Shown here one piece after another: positions 18,065 through 27,126 of a stretch of 47,531 nt of DNA. Origin of the DNA: CAIWGV01 sp964515175 (GTDB lineage Bacteria > Pseudomonadota > Alphaproteobacteria > UBA7879 > UBA5542). Where the stretch lies: positions 1 through 47,531 of the forward strand of contig CAZEUR010000004.1 in NCBI GenBank assembly GCA_964515175.1, written 5' to 3'. Below the pieces are notes generated by a model. The model saw only the letters and a program-made list of their open reading frames with translations. It made no database searches and had not been told where the DNA came from. The position numbers and the translations under genes are program-made. Each line of letters begins with the position of its first letter. Within the stretch, counting starts at the first letter, position 1.

Positions 18065-19435
18065 CTACAACCCGGATTCCGGTCTCCCCACCAACACTTT
18101 CAAGCCTGCATCTGTTATATTTATATTTATTATCTTCCCTACTATATCATGAGAAGATTCGATTTGAACAGACTGTTGATGGGGGCTTTTGCCAAGGTAT
18201 TGATTTTTCTGAATTCCTTTTTTTTCAATTAGGACAGGGATGGTTTTTCCAACGAAAGAATTATTAAATTCTCTTTGTTGTTTGAATAGTAAATCTTGAA
18301 TTCTTGTCAGTCTTTCATCTTGAATATTTGTTGGAACTTGTAGGTCTAAAGCAGCAGCAGGTGTTCCAGGTCTTGGACTATACTTAAAACTATAGGCTTG
18401 GGCGTAGTTTATTTTTCCAATAAGATTGAGGGTTGCTTCAAAATCTTCCTCTGTTTCGCCGGGGAATCCCACGATGAAATCGGAAGAGAATCCTATATCG
18501 GGTCGTGCGCCTCGAAAAACTTGGATGATTTCTTCGTAGTGCTTTGCCGTATGTTTACGGTTCATGGCTTCTAAAATCCGATCAGATCCTGATTGGACGG
18601 GGAGATGTAAAAAAGGCATCAGCTTATGGCAAGAGCGGTGGGCCTCAATGAGATCTGGATCCATCATATCTCGGGGATGAGATGTTGTATAACGGATACG
18701 TTCCAAGCCTTCAATGTTGGCAAGTTCTGTGCAGAGAGCCCCAATCCCCCACGTGCCGCCCTGAGGGCTGGTGGTTTTGTAAGCACTCACATTTTGTCCA
18801 AGTAAAGTAATTTCTTTTACCCCTTGAGCCACGAGGTGCTCTGCCTCTTTGAGGATTTCTTCGGCTGATCTTGAATATTCGGCCCCCCTCGTATAAGGGA
18901 CCACACAAAAAGCACAAAATTTATCACATCCTTCTTGGATGGAGAGGAAGGAAGAGAGACTAGAACTGGGATCGGGCAAGGGCATATGATCAAATTTTGA
19001 ATCTACAGGAAAGTCTGTGTTGATGACCTGGGGATTTCCTGTGAAAGTTTCAATAGATCTCTTAGCCTGTGCAACCATTTCCGGCAACCGATGGTAAGCT
19101 TGCGGACCCACCACCACGTCCACATAAGGAGCACGTCGCATGATCTCGGCCCCTTCTGCCTGGGCGACACATCCAGCGACAACCAGCAGCCCTTCTTCGC
19201 CGGCTTTGCGTTTTTTCTCGCGATATTTTTTGAAGCGACCCACTTCAGAAAAGGTTTTTTCTGTGGCTTTTTCCCGGATATGACAGGTGTTTATGATGGC
19301 AATGTTTGCATCTTCTGGGCTATCTGTTAACACATATCCATGGGGTGTTAAAAGTTGAGCCATGCGGTCAGAGTCATAGACATTCATCTGACAACCGTAA
19401 GTTTTGACATAAAGTTTTTTAAGAGGAGGATTCAT
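18065..19435 (-). CDS. miaB: tRNA-2-methylthio-N6-dimethylallyladenosine synthase MiaB
   Basis: MiaB adds the methylthio group at C2 of i6A37 in tRNAs reading UNN codons. It has 456 residues. The N-terminal UPF0004 domain supplies Cys15 (KTYGCQMN), Cys51 (NTCHIREKA) and a third Cys in VAGCVAQAEG. The radical-SAM cluster motif is CDKFCAFC, and a C-terminal TRAM domain runs to VGRPESGL. Two Fe-S clusters are therefore predicted. GGAAA precedes the ATG, and secA ends 29 bases upstream. The partner miaA is not in this window. Confidence 0.95.
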   Translation of the reverse strand: MNPPLKKLYVKTYGCQMNVYDSDRMAQLLTPHGYVLTDSPEDANIAIINTCHIREKATEKTFSEVGRFKKYREKKRKAGEEGLLVVAGCVAQAEGAEIMRRAPYVDVVVGPQAYHRLPEMVAQAKRSIETFTGNPQVINTDFPVDSKFDHMPLPDPSSSLSSFLSIQEGCDKFCAFCVVPYTRGAEYSRSAEEILKEAEHLVAQGVKEITLLGQNVSAYKTTSPQGGTWGIGALCTELANIEGLERIRYTTSHPRDMMDPDLIEAHRSCHKLMPFLHLPVQSGSDRILEAMNRKHTAKHYEEIIQVFRGARPDIGFSSDFIVGFPGETEEDFEATLNLIGKINYAQAYSFKYSPRPGTPAAALDLQVPTNIQDERLTRIQDLLFKQQREFNNSFVGKTIPVLIEKKGIQKNQYLGKSPHQQSVQIESSHDIVGKIININITDAGLKVLVGRPESGL

Positions 19436-19464
19436 TCAAAATTTCCTTCACAAAGCCTAAAAAA

Positions 19465-22155
19465 CTAAAGCAGCTGCCCATGACAGTGCTTGTACTTTTT
19501 GCCAGACTTACAGGGACAATCTGCATTCCGTTGAACGCGACCCCACGTGGTTGCGTCCGCTGGATTTACCTTGGCAGCCTTTCGAACACGTTTGGGTTGA
19601 GCGGCCTCCATATCTGCAGGGTCCTCGCGACCTTCGTAGGTGACGGCAGGTTCTTCTGGTGTCATGGATGCTGCCTGGCTGGGCTCAAGGTTAAATTGAC
19701 AAAGAACGGAGATAACTCCCTCTTTCAGCCTTTCCAACATCTCTTCAAACAGTTTAAAGGCTTCATGCTTGTACTCATTCAGTGGATCCCTCTGCGCATA
19801 GGCACGTAAGTTGATGCCTTGACGAATTTGGTCGAGAGAAAGCAAGTGATCCTTCCAGTGTTGATCCAAAAGACGTAAAAGGATGCTTTTTTCCAAGAAA
19901 CGAATCTCTTGAGGATCTAAATCCTTAAACTTCTTGTCAATGAGAGCTACAACTTCCGCCTGGATCCGATTTTTGAGCTCTTGCTCGGCAATTCCTTCTT
20001 CAGCTGCCCATTTCTTGATGGGGAGGTCAAGCCCAAAAATACGACGGCATTCTTCGTGAAGGCCGGCCACATCCCAGTCTGAAGGATAAGCTTTGACGGG
20101 AATACATCGTGTGATGAGCTGATCTACCACATCAAACTTCATGTCATCGATCATATCTTTGATATCGGCGTCCCGCATAAGGTCGCGTCGAAGCTCGTAG
20201 ACAACTTTTCGTTGATCATTCATGACGTTGTCATATTTCAGGAGATGCTTCCGGATATCATAGTTCCGGGCTTCCACTTTCCCTTGAGCTTTTTCAAGGG
20301 CGCGGTTAATCCAAGGGTGAGTGATGGCCTCTCCCTCTTTAAGCCCCAGCTTTTGAAGCATGCTGTCCAAACTTGCAGATCCAAAGATGCGCATGAGGTC
20401 GTCTTCCAAAGAAAGGAAGAATTTAGACGCCCCGGGATCTCCCTGACGACCAGATCTTCCCCGCAACTGATTATCGATACGACGGCTCTCGTGACGTTCC
20501 GTTCCGATCACATAAAGACCACCAGCATTTTCGACAGTTTTTACATCCTCTACCAATTCTTTTCGGATTTTTTCAATGGCTTTGGTTTTTTCTGGGCCAT
20601 CGGGCATATACCCAAGCTCTGCCAAGATACGTCCCTCTAGGTTTCCACCGAGCTTAATATCTGTTCCGCGACCGGCCATGTTGGTGGCAATAGTAACGGC
20701 CTTAGGGCGTCCTGCCTCTGCGATGATATTGGCCTCTTTATCGTGATAACGGGCATTGAGGACATTGTGGGCAATCTTGTGCTTTCGTAGTTCTTCTGAA
20801 AGCTTTTCCGATTTTTCAATGCTGGCAGTTCCCACGAGCACTGGTTGTTGACGTGCCTGACATTCCTTAATGAGGGCAATAACCGCATTGAATTTTTCCC
20901 GTTCTGTACGATAAACCTCATCATCCAAATCTTTCCGGACACAAGGCGTGTTTGTGGGGAGATCAACCACATTCAGACTGTATGTTTCTTCAAACTCTAA
21001 GGCCTCCGTCATGGCTGTTCCCGCCATACCGCCAAGTTTTGGATACATGCGGAAATAGTTTTGGAAGGTAATGGACGCAAGTGTTTGGTTTTCCATTTGA
21101 ACGGGCACATCTTCTTTAGCTTCTAAAGCTTGATGGAGCCCATCGGAATACCGACGGCCTTCCTGCATGCGGCCCGTGAATTCATCGATGATGACGATAC
21201 GCATATCTTTCACGATATAATCTTTGTCTTTCGTGAAGAGAGCGTGAGCTCTCAAAGCTTGGTTCACGTGGTGCACCAAAGAAATGTTTTGGAGGTCATA
21301 AAGAGAATTGCTGGTGAGAAGGCCTTTGTCCCTGAGGGCAGCTTCTATCTTTTCCACGCCTTGTTCCGTGAGGGTCACATTGTTTTGCTTCTCATCCTTT
21401 TCATAATCAGAGGGGACGAGTTTTTCCACGACCTTATTGATTTGGACGTAGAGGAAAGAAGAATCTTCTGCAGATCCAGAAATGATCAGAGGGGTACGGG
21501 CTTCGTCTACAAGGATGCTGTCCACTTCGTCTACGATGGCGTAGTTAAAGGGACGTTGTACCATTTGGTCCAAGCGGAATTTCATATTGTCACGAAGATA
21601 ATCAAATCCAAGCTCATTGTTGGTGGCATACGTTACGTCTGCTTCATAAGCTTGGCGACGATCCTCGTCTTCTAAATCATTGGTGATACACCCCACGGTG
21701 AGGCCCAGAAACCTATAAATCTGTCCCATCCATTCGGAGTCACGGCGTGCCAAGTAGTCATTCACGGTGACCACATGAACGCCTTTACCAGAAAGGGCAT
21801 TGAGGTAGACGGGAAGGGTTGCAACCAGCGTCTTTCCTTCTCCTGTTTTCATTTCAACGATGCTGCCTTTGTGAAGACACATACCGCCTAGAAGCTGTAC
21901 GTCAAAGTGACGATTGCCAAGGACGCGCTTGCCCGCTTCGCGTACTGTTGCAAATGCTTCGGGCAAAAGATCATCAAGGGTCTCGCCTGCCTTGAGGCGT
22001 TCTTTGAATTTTTCTGTTTGACCTTTCAACTCTGCATCAGAAAGCGCTGAAATCTTAGGTTCAAGGGCATTAATCTGGTTAACAGATCCCTGATATTTTT
22101 TCAAAAGGCGCTCATTTTCCGAGCCGAAAAACTTTTGAAAGACAGTTTTTAACAT
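19465..22155 (-). CDS. secA: Preprotein translocase motor ATPase SecA
   Basis: SecA drives post-translational export of signal-peptide proteins through SecYEG. It has 896 residues. Walker A lies in MKTGEGKTLVATLP, the DEAD-type motif in VDEVDSILVDEARTPL, and the preprotein cross-linking and helical domains follow. The C-terminal zinc finger is CPCKSGKKYKHCHG, used to contact SecB and lipid. The gene heads a same-strand run with miaB (29-base gap), phoH, ybeY and corC. All exported proteins in this window would depend on it. Confidence 0.97.
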   Translation of the reverse strand: MLKTVFQKFFGSENERLLKKYQGSVNQINALEPKISALSDAELKGQTEKFKERLKAGETLDDLLPEAFATVREAGKRVLGNRHFDVQLLGGMCLHKGSIVEMKTGEGKTLVATLPVYLNALSGKGVHVVTVNDYLARRDSEWMGQIYRFLGLTVGCITNDLEDEDRRQAYEADVTYATNNELGFDYLRDNMKFRLDQMVQRPFNYAIVDEVDSILVDEARTPLIISGSAEDSSFLYVQINKVVEKLVPSDYEKDEKQNNVTLTEQGVEKIEAALRDKGLLTSNSLYDLQNISLVHHVNQALRAHALFTKDKDYIVKDMRIVIIDEFTGRMQEGRRYSDGLHQALEAKEDVPVQMENQTLASITFQNYFRMYPKLGGMAGTAMTEALEFEETYSLNVVDLPTNTPCVRKDLDDEVYRTEREKFNAVIALIKECQARQQPVLVGTASIEKSEKLSEELRKHKIAHNVLNARYHDKEANIIAEAGRPKAVTIATNMAGRGTDIKLGGNLEGRILAELGYMPDGPEKTKAIEKIRKELVEDVKTVENAGGLYVIGTERHESRRIDNQLRGRSGRQGDPGASKFFLSLEDDLMRIFGSASLDSMLQKLGLKEGEAITHPWINRALEKAQGKVEARNYDIRKHLLKYDNVMNDQRKVVYELRRDLMRDADIKDMIDDMKFDVVDQLITRCIPVKAYPSDWDVAGLHEECRRIFGLDLPIKKWAAEEGIAEQELKNRIQAEVVALIDKKFKDLDPQEIRFLEKSILLRLLDQHWKDHLLSLDQIRQGINLRAYAQRDPLNEYKHEAFKLFEEMLERLKEGVISVLCQFNLEPSQAASMTPEEPAVTYEGREDPADMEAAQPKRVRKAAKVNPADATTWGRVQRNADCPCKSGKKYKHCHGQLL

Positions 22156-22222
22156 TTAATTTCCCAATCTTTAACTTGAATTACGCTGTATTTGAACTCT
22201 TAATCTTATACACTAGAACGGA

Positions 22223-22251
22223 AAAATAGGGAATAGCTTTCGTTTTTGCAA
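22223..22251 (-). promoter_or_regulatory. Candidate promoter for secA
   Basis: On the minus strand, TTGCAA (22246-22251) and TATTTT (22223-22228) are separated by 17 bases and lie about 70 bases before the secA ATG. The match is moderate, and a nearby TATAAG closer to the gene is an alternative -10. Confidence 0.35.
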
Positions 22252-22255
22252 GGAT

Positions 22256-24184
22256 TTAGGCTGGTTTGGAATGAGCAGTTTCTGCTTTTTTTCTTTTTAG
22301 GAGTTCTTCTTTTGTACGCCTCCATAGTTGTTTTGTGGAAACATGCTTCCCTACCTCTTTTAAAATGAGATCCGCAGAGCCGATTTGTGTTGTGCCTGAG
22401 ACGTGCTTTTGGAGGACGTGTTCAAGAATCAAACGGGGAGACCGATCTACATACATTTTAAAACGTCTTTCTTGTAAGGCCTTTTTTATGGGAGATCTTT
22501 CTTCTCCGACATGGTTGATAAAATCCATTACAGCTTCTTGATACTCTACGGCGTTATGCTGTTCAGCTGGAGAAGTCAAATGGCCATAGCCAGAGAGAAA
22601 ATGACCCCGCACCGAGCTGTAAGGGGTGCTTCTCATTATTTGCAAGTCGCTTCCGTAATCCACAGCGCCTTCCCTGTTAAAATAAAGAGTTGTATAGGGG
22701 CGAGGAAGATTTAAAAGAATAGGTCTTATTTGTTTAACAGCAACACGATCGTCATCATGATTGTAAGCATAAAACCCAGGGACTGTTAGATGCTGTAAAA
22801 GAGATGCATCTTTAAGAAGATCTTTCATATAGTAAATAGCCCCCGCAAAGGAAAGAAAACCAGATATGGGCGCTATTTTATGGTGAGAAAAAAGAGTCTT
22901 AAAGGCTTGTGCAGCAGCAGGGGTATAGACGTCTTCTAGTTTGAGAGCGGGATTTGTAAAAATTGATTGAAGGAAGGCATAGGATAAAGCAAAAAACCCC
23001 CCAAAACTATGGCCGTCTAAAAGAATTTTAGCATTTGGATATAATTGGTGGATATGCTCAATAAATTGAGAAGCGGCAGATAAATAGGCACCATGCGTTT
23101 CTTGAATAGACTGTTCCGTTTTCAATTGATCACCCTGTTTTGTCGCAGAGGAGCTGTCCCAAAGAGAGAGAGAAATCGGCCAAACCGAGGGGTCCGGAAA
23201 ATCAGAAAATTTCCCATTGGGTGATCCGGGAAAGCTTTGATCATGTCCTCCGTAAACAGAAATGACCAGGACCTGAGGTTCTTTGCTTTTTTGGAGCATT
23301 CTATAGCCTATTAGCTGCTGTCTTCCTAAGATCGATACTTCAAAAGAGGCTTGGGGGACAAGATAAGCAGGGGTTTCTCTATAAGGATCCCGTTTGTTTT
23401 TTTGAGGACGATGGCCTGCCCATCTCTGAGCTGCAAAGCGCAAGTTAAAAGCGGAAAAAGGGGGAGCAGAAAAGATAGAGTCTAAATTTTTTATAAACAG
23501 AGATTGATCAAAGCTTTTAAAAAGAGAGGGATGATCTCTTTGAAGATGACTATATTCATCTAAAGCCCCCTCTTTGGAAAGCTTTTTAAGAGATAAAATG
23601 CTCGCAAGAAAGATTTCGGGTTTAAAGTCTGATCTATCTTTAAATTTATTTTCTGCGAACAGTTTAAGTATGGGGTCTAAATTGTACAATTTAGTAGATT
23701 CAAAGTCTTTCGGATTCTGTAAGAAATAAGATAGGATGACTTGGGGAGTTAGGGGATTACGACTTCTAGCAGAAAGCGCAGAAATTAGATCGGGGGCCTT
23801 ATAGGGTCTCCATGACTCCCCCCACCCTCGTCTAGCGCAGCGTTTTTCTGTGCAGTTCAGGAGTTTTTCATCCCCTAAGCTATCTAGGCCTAGGATAATA
23901 TCTAAATCTTCTTTTGCAATGGGGTTGCCTGAATTACAAATATCAGCAGATATTTCTGTTCTATTGAAAGTTGCTGAATAGAGAAGACCTGCTCCTAAAT
24001 CATCGGGGGAGAGATGTGGGAGGAGGCTTCGAACTTTCCCGATATTATTGGCGGCGATGGCTTGTTCAAATTCTTCGTACGGCGTTAAAGGGTCCTTATA
24101 GACGGGAAATGTCTCTGCGGAAACGTGGTGCACGAGGCCAACAATAAAACAAAGACAGCAACAAATGAATTTCTTAAAAGCCAT
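22256..24184 (-). CDS. Exported alpha/beta-hydrolase (lipase-like) protein
   Basis: This 642-residue protein has a signal peptide (residues 1-23, ending VSA-ET). Residues 35-90 form helical hairpins with an ankyrin-like ring (AIAANNIGKVRSLLPHLSP). Residues 300-545 have the layout of an alpha/beta hydrolase: VLVISVYGGHDQ as the first strand and oxyanion region, the nucleophile elbow GHSFGG with Ser393, acid residues in YNHDDDR (477-481), and a catalytic-type His in GYGHLTSP near 535. It resembles lipase class 3 or thioesterase-like enzymes, but I cannot name a family. The substrate is unknown. It lies between secA and the cspA terminator and is probably transcribed alone. Confidence 0.65.
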   Translation of the reverse strand: MAFKKFICCCLCFIVGLVHHVSAETFPVYKDPLTPYEEFEQAIAANNIGKVRSLLPHLSPDDLGAGLLYSATFNRTEISADICNSGNPIAKEDLDIILGLDSLGDEKLLNCTEKRCARRGWGESWRPYKAPDLISALSARSRNPLTPQVILSYFLQNPKDFESTKLYNLDPILKLFAENKFKDRSDFKPEIFLASILSLKKLSKEGALDEYSHLQRDHPSLFKSFDQSLFIKNLDSIFSAPPFSAFNLRFAAQRWAGHRPQKNKRDPYRETPAYLVPQASFEVSILGRQQLIGYRMLQKSKEPQVLVISVYGGHDQSFPGSPNGKFSDFPDPSVWPISLSLWDSSSATKQGDQLKTEQSIQETHGAYLSAASQFIEHIHQLYPNAKILLDGHSFGGFFALSYAFLQSIFTNPALKLEDVYTPAAAQAFKTLFSHHKIAPISGFLSFAGAIYYMKDLLKDASLLQHLTVPGFYAYNHDDDRVAVKQIRPILLNLPRPYTTLYFNREGAVDYGSDLQIMRSTPYSSVRGHFLSGYGHLTSPAEQHNAVEYQEAVMDFINHVGEERSPIKKALQERRFKMYVDRSPRLILEHVLQKHVSGTTQIGSADLILKEVGKHVSTKQLWRRTKEELLKRKKAETAHSKPA

Positions 24185-24221
24185 ACTGAAAGTGTATCAT
24201 CAAGATGAAGCCCTTTGCAAG

Positions 24222-24261
24222 AAAAAAACCCCCCAGAGGACGAGCCCATGGGGGGTTTTTT
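24222..24261 (-). terminator. Intrinsic terminator of cspA (bidirectional form)
   Basis: A six-base G/C stem is flanked by T-runs on both strands. On the minus strand CCCCCC(24255-24250), a 15-base loop and GGGGGG(24234-24229) are followed by seven T. It lies 16 bases after the cspA stop and just before the hydrolase start. Confidence 0.9.
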
Positions 24262-24276
24262 AAGATACTATCTTAA

Positions 24277-24480
24277 CTATAGAGTCTTGATATTAACTGC
24301 GGAAACTTTTCCCTTGTTTGTTGCAAGTTCAAAGCTAACACGTTGACCTTCATTAAGAGTGTGCAATCCTGCTCTCTCAAGAGCTGTGATGTGAACGAAA
24401 ACGTCCTTGCCACCTTCTTCAGGTTGAATGAATCCAAATCCCTTTGTAGGGTTGAACCACTTTACTGTGCCGTTTGCCAT
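24277..24480 (-). CDS. cspA: Cold-shock domain protein (CspA family)
   Basis: This is a single-stranded nucleic-acid-binding OB-fold protein of 67 residues, the standard size. RNP1 is KGFGFIQ and RNP2 is DVFVHITAL. It acts as an RNA chaperone, at low temperature or constitutively. The gene has its own promoter about 200 bases upstream, a long 5' leader as in E. coli cspA, an AAGGA site before the ATG, and a strong terminator after it. Whether this copy is cold-induced cannot be seen from the sequence. Confidence 0.96.
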   Translation of the reverse strand: MANGTVKWFNPTKGFGFIQPEEGGKDVFVHITALERAGLHTLNEGQRVSFELATNKGKVSAVNIKTL

Positions 24481-24783
24481 AGTTTTTTCCTTTTACTTAA
24501 CGGTTAACAACCAGAATCCTGAATTTCTTCAAGCTTCTGCGGGATAAAAGCAAGGGTCTCGGAGAACACTAGAAAACTAAAAAGGAAAATTTTAGGAATA
24601 TCAAAAGATAGTACTGAAAAACTTTGTCGTATCAATAGCGGGCCCTTAAGACTTAACTTCTAACCTAATGATCACAGTATAAGAAGAATTTAAAAAAGTC
24701 AAGGAAAATAGCCAAAGAACAGAATTCCCGTAGGAGGGATGAGAGAGTTATGATATTATCCGACAGGTAAAAGGAGAGATCGG
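24481..24783. other. Intergenic region with long cspA leader
   Basis: These 303 bases between the divergent cspA and pgsA hold no gene that I can support. On the minus side they contain the predicted cspA promoter and a leader of about 185 bases, long enough for a thermosensing structure. On the plus side only the pgsA ribosome-binding site (AAAGGAGA, 24770-24777) is evident. Confidence 0.6.
24674..24702 (-). promoter_or_regulatory. Promoter of cspA
   Basis: On the minus strand TTGACT (24697-24702) and TACTGT (24674-24679) are 17 bases apart. An overlapping TATACT gives an alternative -10 with a 15-base spacer. TTGACT is also seen as the -35 of acpP and of the lipoprotein gene in this window. 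Confidence 0.5.
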
Positions 24784-25323
24784 ATGGTTGAAAAATCAAA
24801 TTTAAATGTTCCCAACATTTTATCTTTAAGTCGTATTCTTATGGCGCCGCTCATTATCTGGGGGATGGTGCAGGGAGAACAAGCTTTTGTTTTTTGGATT
24901 TTGATTTTGGCGGCTATTACAGATGGGCTTGATGGATATTGGGCGCGCCGATTTCATCAAGAGACGGCCGTTGGAGGGGCCTTAGATCCTTTTGCGGACA
25001 AGGTCCTTGTCATTTCTGTTTTTTTGACATTTGGGCTGTACTTAGGGCTTTTCCCTCTCTGGTTTACGTTTTTGGTGATTGGACGAGATGCTTTGATTGT
25101 GGCGGGTGTTTTGTCTTTGTGGGCTGCCAAAAAAGAGACGGCCATGCGTCCTTCCCTGGTTAGCAAAATAAATACGGTTTTGTTATTCATCTTGTTGCTT
25201 TTGCAGGTGAGCACCACAGTCTTTGAATTTTCATTGGATTTCACCTGGCTTATTTATGGTATTGCTCTCACAACGGTCATCTCTGGAGTGGGATACATAA
25301 AAGAATGGCTCAAACGCATCTAA
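24784..25323 (+). CDS. pgsA: CDP-diacylglycerol--glycerol-3-phosphate 3-phosphatidyltransferase
   Basis: PgsA makes phosphatidylglycerol phosphate from CDP-diacylglycerol, the first committed step to PG and cardiolipin. It has 179 residues. The CDP-alcohol phosphotransferase motif is complete: Asp47, Asp50-Gly51, Ala54-Arg55, Gly64, Asp68 and Asp72 follow the DxxDGxxARx8GxxxDxxxD rule. About five membrane spans follow. The gene has a good AAGGAG site and ends four bases before hdaA, so the two form an operon. Confidence 0.94.
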   Translation: MVEKSNLNVPNILSLSRILMAPLIIWGMVQGEQAFVFWILILAAITDGLDGYWARRFHQETAVGGALDPFADKVLVISVFLTFGLYLGLFPLWFTFLVIGRDALIVAGVLSLWAAKKETAMRPSLVSKINTVLLFILLLLQVSTTVFEFSLDFTWLIYGIALTTVISGVGYIKEWLKRI

Positions 25324-25327
25324 ATCA

Positions 25328-26011
25328 ATGGAAAAATCCCAACAACTGATCTTGAGTTTTGCGGCATCCGATTCTTATAGGGTTGAAGATTTTTTGGTAG
25401 ATGCTTCCAATGAGAAAGCGTACCGAATGATTTTCCCCCAAAGTCAATGGGGATCCCATGGACTTGTTTTATGGGGAGGGTCAAAGGTAGGCAAAACCCA
25501 TTTGGCCCATCTGTTTCAAAAAAAAACGGAAGCTACCTTTTTAACTGAAGAGCACTTGGAGAGACTGGAAAAAGGAGAAGATTGCACAGAAAGAGAGCGG
25601 ATTTTTATTTTAGATAGCCTTGAGGCGATTTTACCTCTCCATGAAAAAGCCTTATTTCATCTCTGCAATCTTTTGAAAGAAAAAAAAGGAAGCCTTTTGA
25701 TTCTGTCTCAGAAATGCCCGAGTGACTGGGGGATTTCTCTGAAAGACTTAGAGTCTCGGTTAAAAGCTTTTTTGGCTATTCAGGTTGAGAATCCAAGCGA
25801 CCAACTTTTGGCAGCAATTCTTATGAAAAAAGGAGGGGATTTACAGATTGTTCTTGATCCAAAAGTTATTAGTTACGTGTTGACTCATAGAGAGCGTTCT
25901 CCCAGATCTTTGCAGAAATTTCTCGAAGATCTCAACCAATTTTCTCTAGCTCAAGGACAAAAGATTACAGTTCCTTTGGTAAAAGCCTTTATTGAGCTAC
26001 AGAATTCATAG
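25328..26011 (+). CDS. hdaA: DnaA-homologous regulator of replication initiation (Hda/HdaA)
   Basis: This is a short DnaA-like AAA+ protein of 227 residues that lacks the DnaA DNA-binding domain. It begins with a clamp-binding-like segment (QQLILSFA), then Walker A GGSKVGKTHLAHLF (Lys56), a Walker B-like FILDSLEAI, and the Sensor II/lid HRERSPRSLQKFLEDLNQFSL. With the beta clamp, proteins of this family stimulate ATP hydrolysis on DnaA and limit re-initiation. The family is poorly conserved in sequence, so the DnaA-like layout is the main evidence. Coupling with pgsA, a maker of the acidic phospholipid that rejuvenates DnaA, is notable. Confidence 0.85.
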   Translation: MEKSQQLILSFAASDSYRVEDFLVDASNEKAYRMIFPQSQWGSHGLVLWGGSKVGKTHLAHLFQKKTEATFLTEEHLERLEKGEDCTERERIFILDSLEAILPLHEKALFHLCNLLKEKKGSLLILSQKCPSDWGISLKDLESRLKAFLAIQVENPSDQLLAAILMKKGGDLQIVLDPKVISYVLTHRERSPRSLQKFLEDLNQFSLAQGQKITVPLVKAFIELQNS

Positions 26012-26056
26012 ACAAACGCGTTCTTTTCCATTAGACTCCCCCCTGAAAAGTATAGT

Positions 26057-26132
<76 letters not shown>

Positions 26133-26147
26133 TTTTGGGTGCAGTTG

Positions 26148-27086
26148 ATGATTATTATTCCTGAACCAGCAAATATACAACGGGCAGCTTCTCTTCTGGA
26201 AAGAGGGGACCTCGTGGTGTTCCCGACAGAGACGGTTTACGGCCTTGGGGGGGATGCCCGATCTGATCGTTCAGTTGCCCATATTTTTGCGGTGAAAAAC
26301 AGGCCCTCTTTTAATCCTCTTATTGTTCATATTTTAAATCTGGAAGCGGCAGAAGAGTTCGCTTTTTTTAATCAAACAGCAAGATCTTTGGCTCAGTATT
26401 TTTGGCCTGGTCCCCTGACTTTGGTTCTTCCAAGAAAAAAGGAAGCAAATCTTTCTCTGCTTGCGGTGTCGGGACTTGATACGGTTGCTTTACGTGTTCC
26501 CTCTCATCCCATAGCTCAGGCTCTTTTGAAAGCGTTTGAGAACCCAATCGTTGCTCCAAGTGCTAATAAGTCAGGGTACTTAAGCCCCACGGAAGCATGG
26601 CATGTTCAGGATTCTTTGGGAAGAGAGGCCCTTTTTGTTATAGATGGAGGACGAACATATAAGGGTTTAGAATCTACAATTCTTCAGGTGATGGATGAGG
26701 ATGTTATTCTTTTAAGGCATGGGGCCCTTTCCCAGGAAGAAATTGAAGAATTTTTGGGAAAGAGACTGGGAAGTCATTCCTCTGGTGATATTAATGCGCC
26801 AGGACAGTTAACAAGCCATTATTCTCCTCGTCTTGCTCTTCGACTGAATGTTGTGGATCCTCAGCCAGGGGAAGCTTTTATTGCCTTTGGTCAAACGAAT
26901 CATCAGGCTACTGTTAATTTGAGCGTGGAATCTAATTTGCGGGAAGCGGCAGCCAATCTCTTTTCATTCTTGCATAACTTAGATCGTCCAGACCTTTATA
27001 CAAGGATTGCAGTTGCCCCCATTCCAAAGATCGGCATTGGGGCTGCCATTAATGATCGTTTGGAACGGGCTGCTGCTCCTAAATGA
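26148..27086 (+). CDS. L-threonylcarbamoyladenylate synthase (Sua5/TsaC type)
   Basis: This enzyme makes threonylcarbamoyl-AMP from threonine, bicarbonate and ATP for the t6A37 modification of ANN-decoding tRNAs. It has 312 residues, the long Sua5 form with a YrdC domain (VFPTETVYGLGGDA, KNRPSFNPLIVH, VAPSANKSGYLSPT) and a C-terminal Sua5 domain (GQLTSHYSPR, then AFGQTN). The frame stays open to 26100, but that would start inside the tRNA T-arm, so ATG 26148 is chosen. It has no recognisable ribosome-binding site and only 15 bases separate it from the tRNA CCA. Confidence 0.92.
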   Translation: MIIIPEPANIQRAASLLERGDLVVFPTETVYGLGGDARSDRSVAHIFAVKNRPSFNPLIVHILNLEAAEEFAFFNQTARSLAQYFWPGPLTLVLPRKKEANLSLLAVSGLDTVALRVPSHPIAQALLKAFENPIVAPSANKSGYLSPTEAWHVQDSLGREALFVIDGGRTYKGLESTILQVMDEDVILLRHGALSQEEIEEFLGKRLGSHSSGDINAPGQLTSHYSPRLALRLNVVDPQPGEAFIAFGQTNHQATVNLSVESNLREAAANLFSFLHNLDRPDLYTRIAVAPIPKIGIGAAINDRLERAAAPK

Positions 27087-27126
27087 TACCATTCCCATAA
27101 ATTAATGATTATTTTAAGGGGATAGC

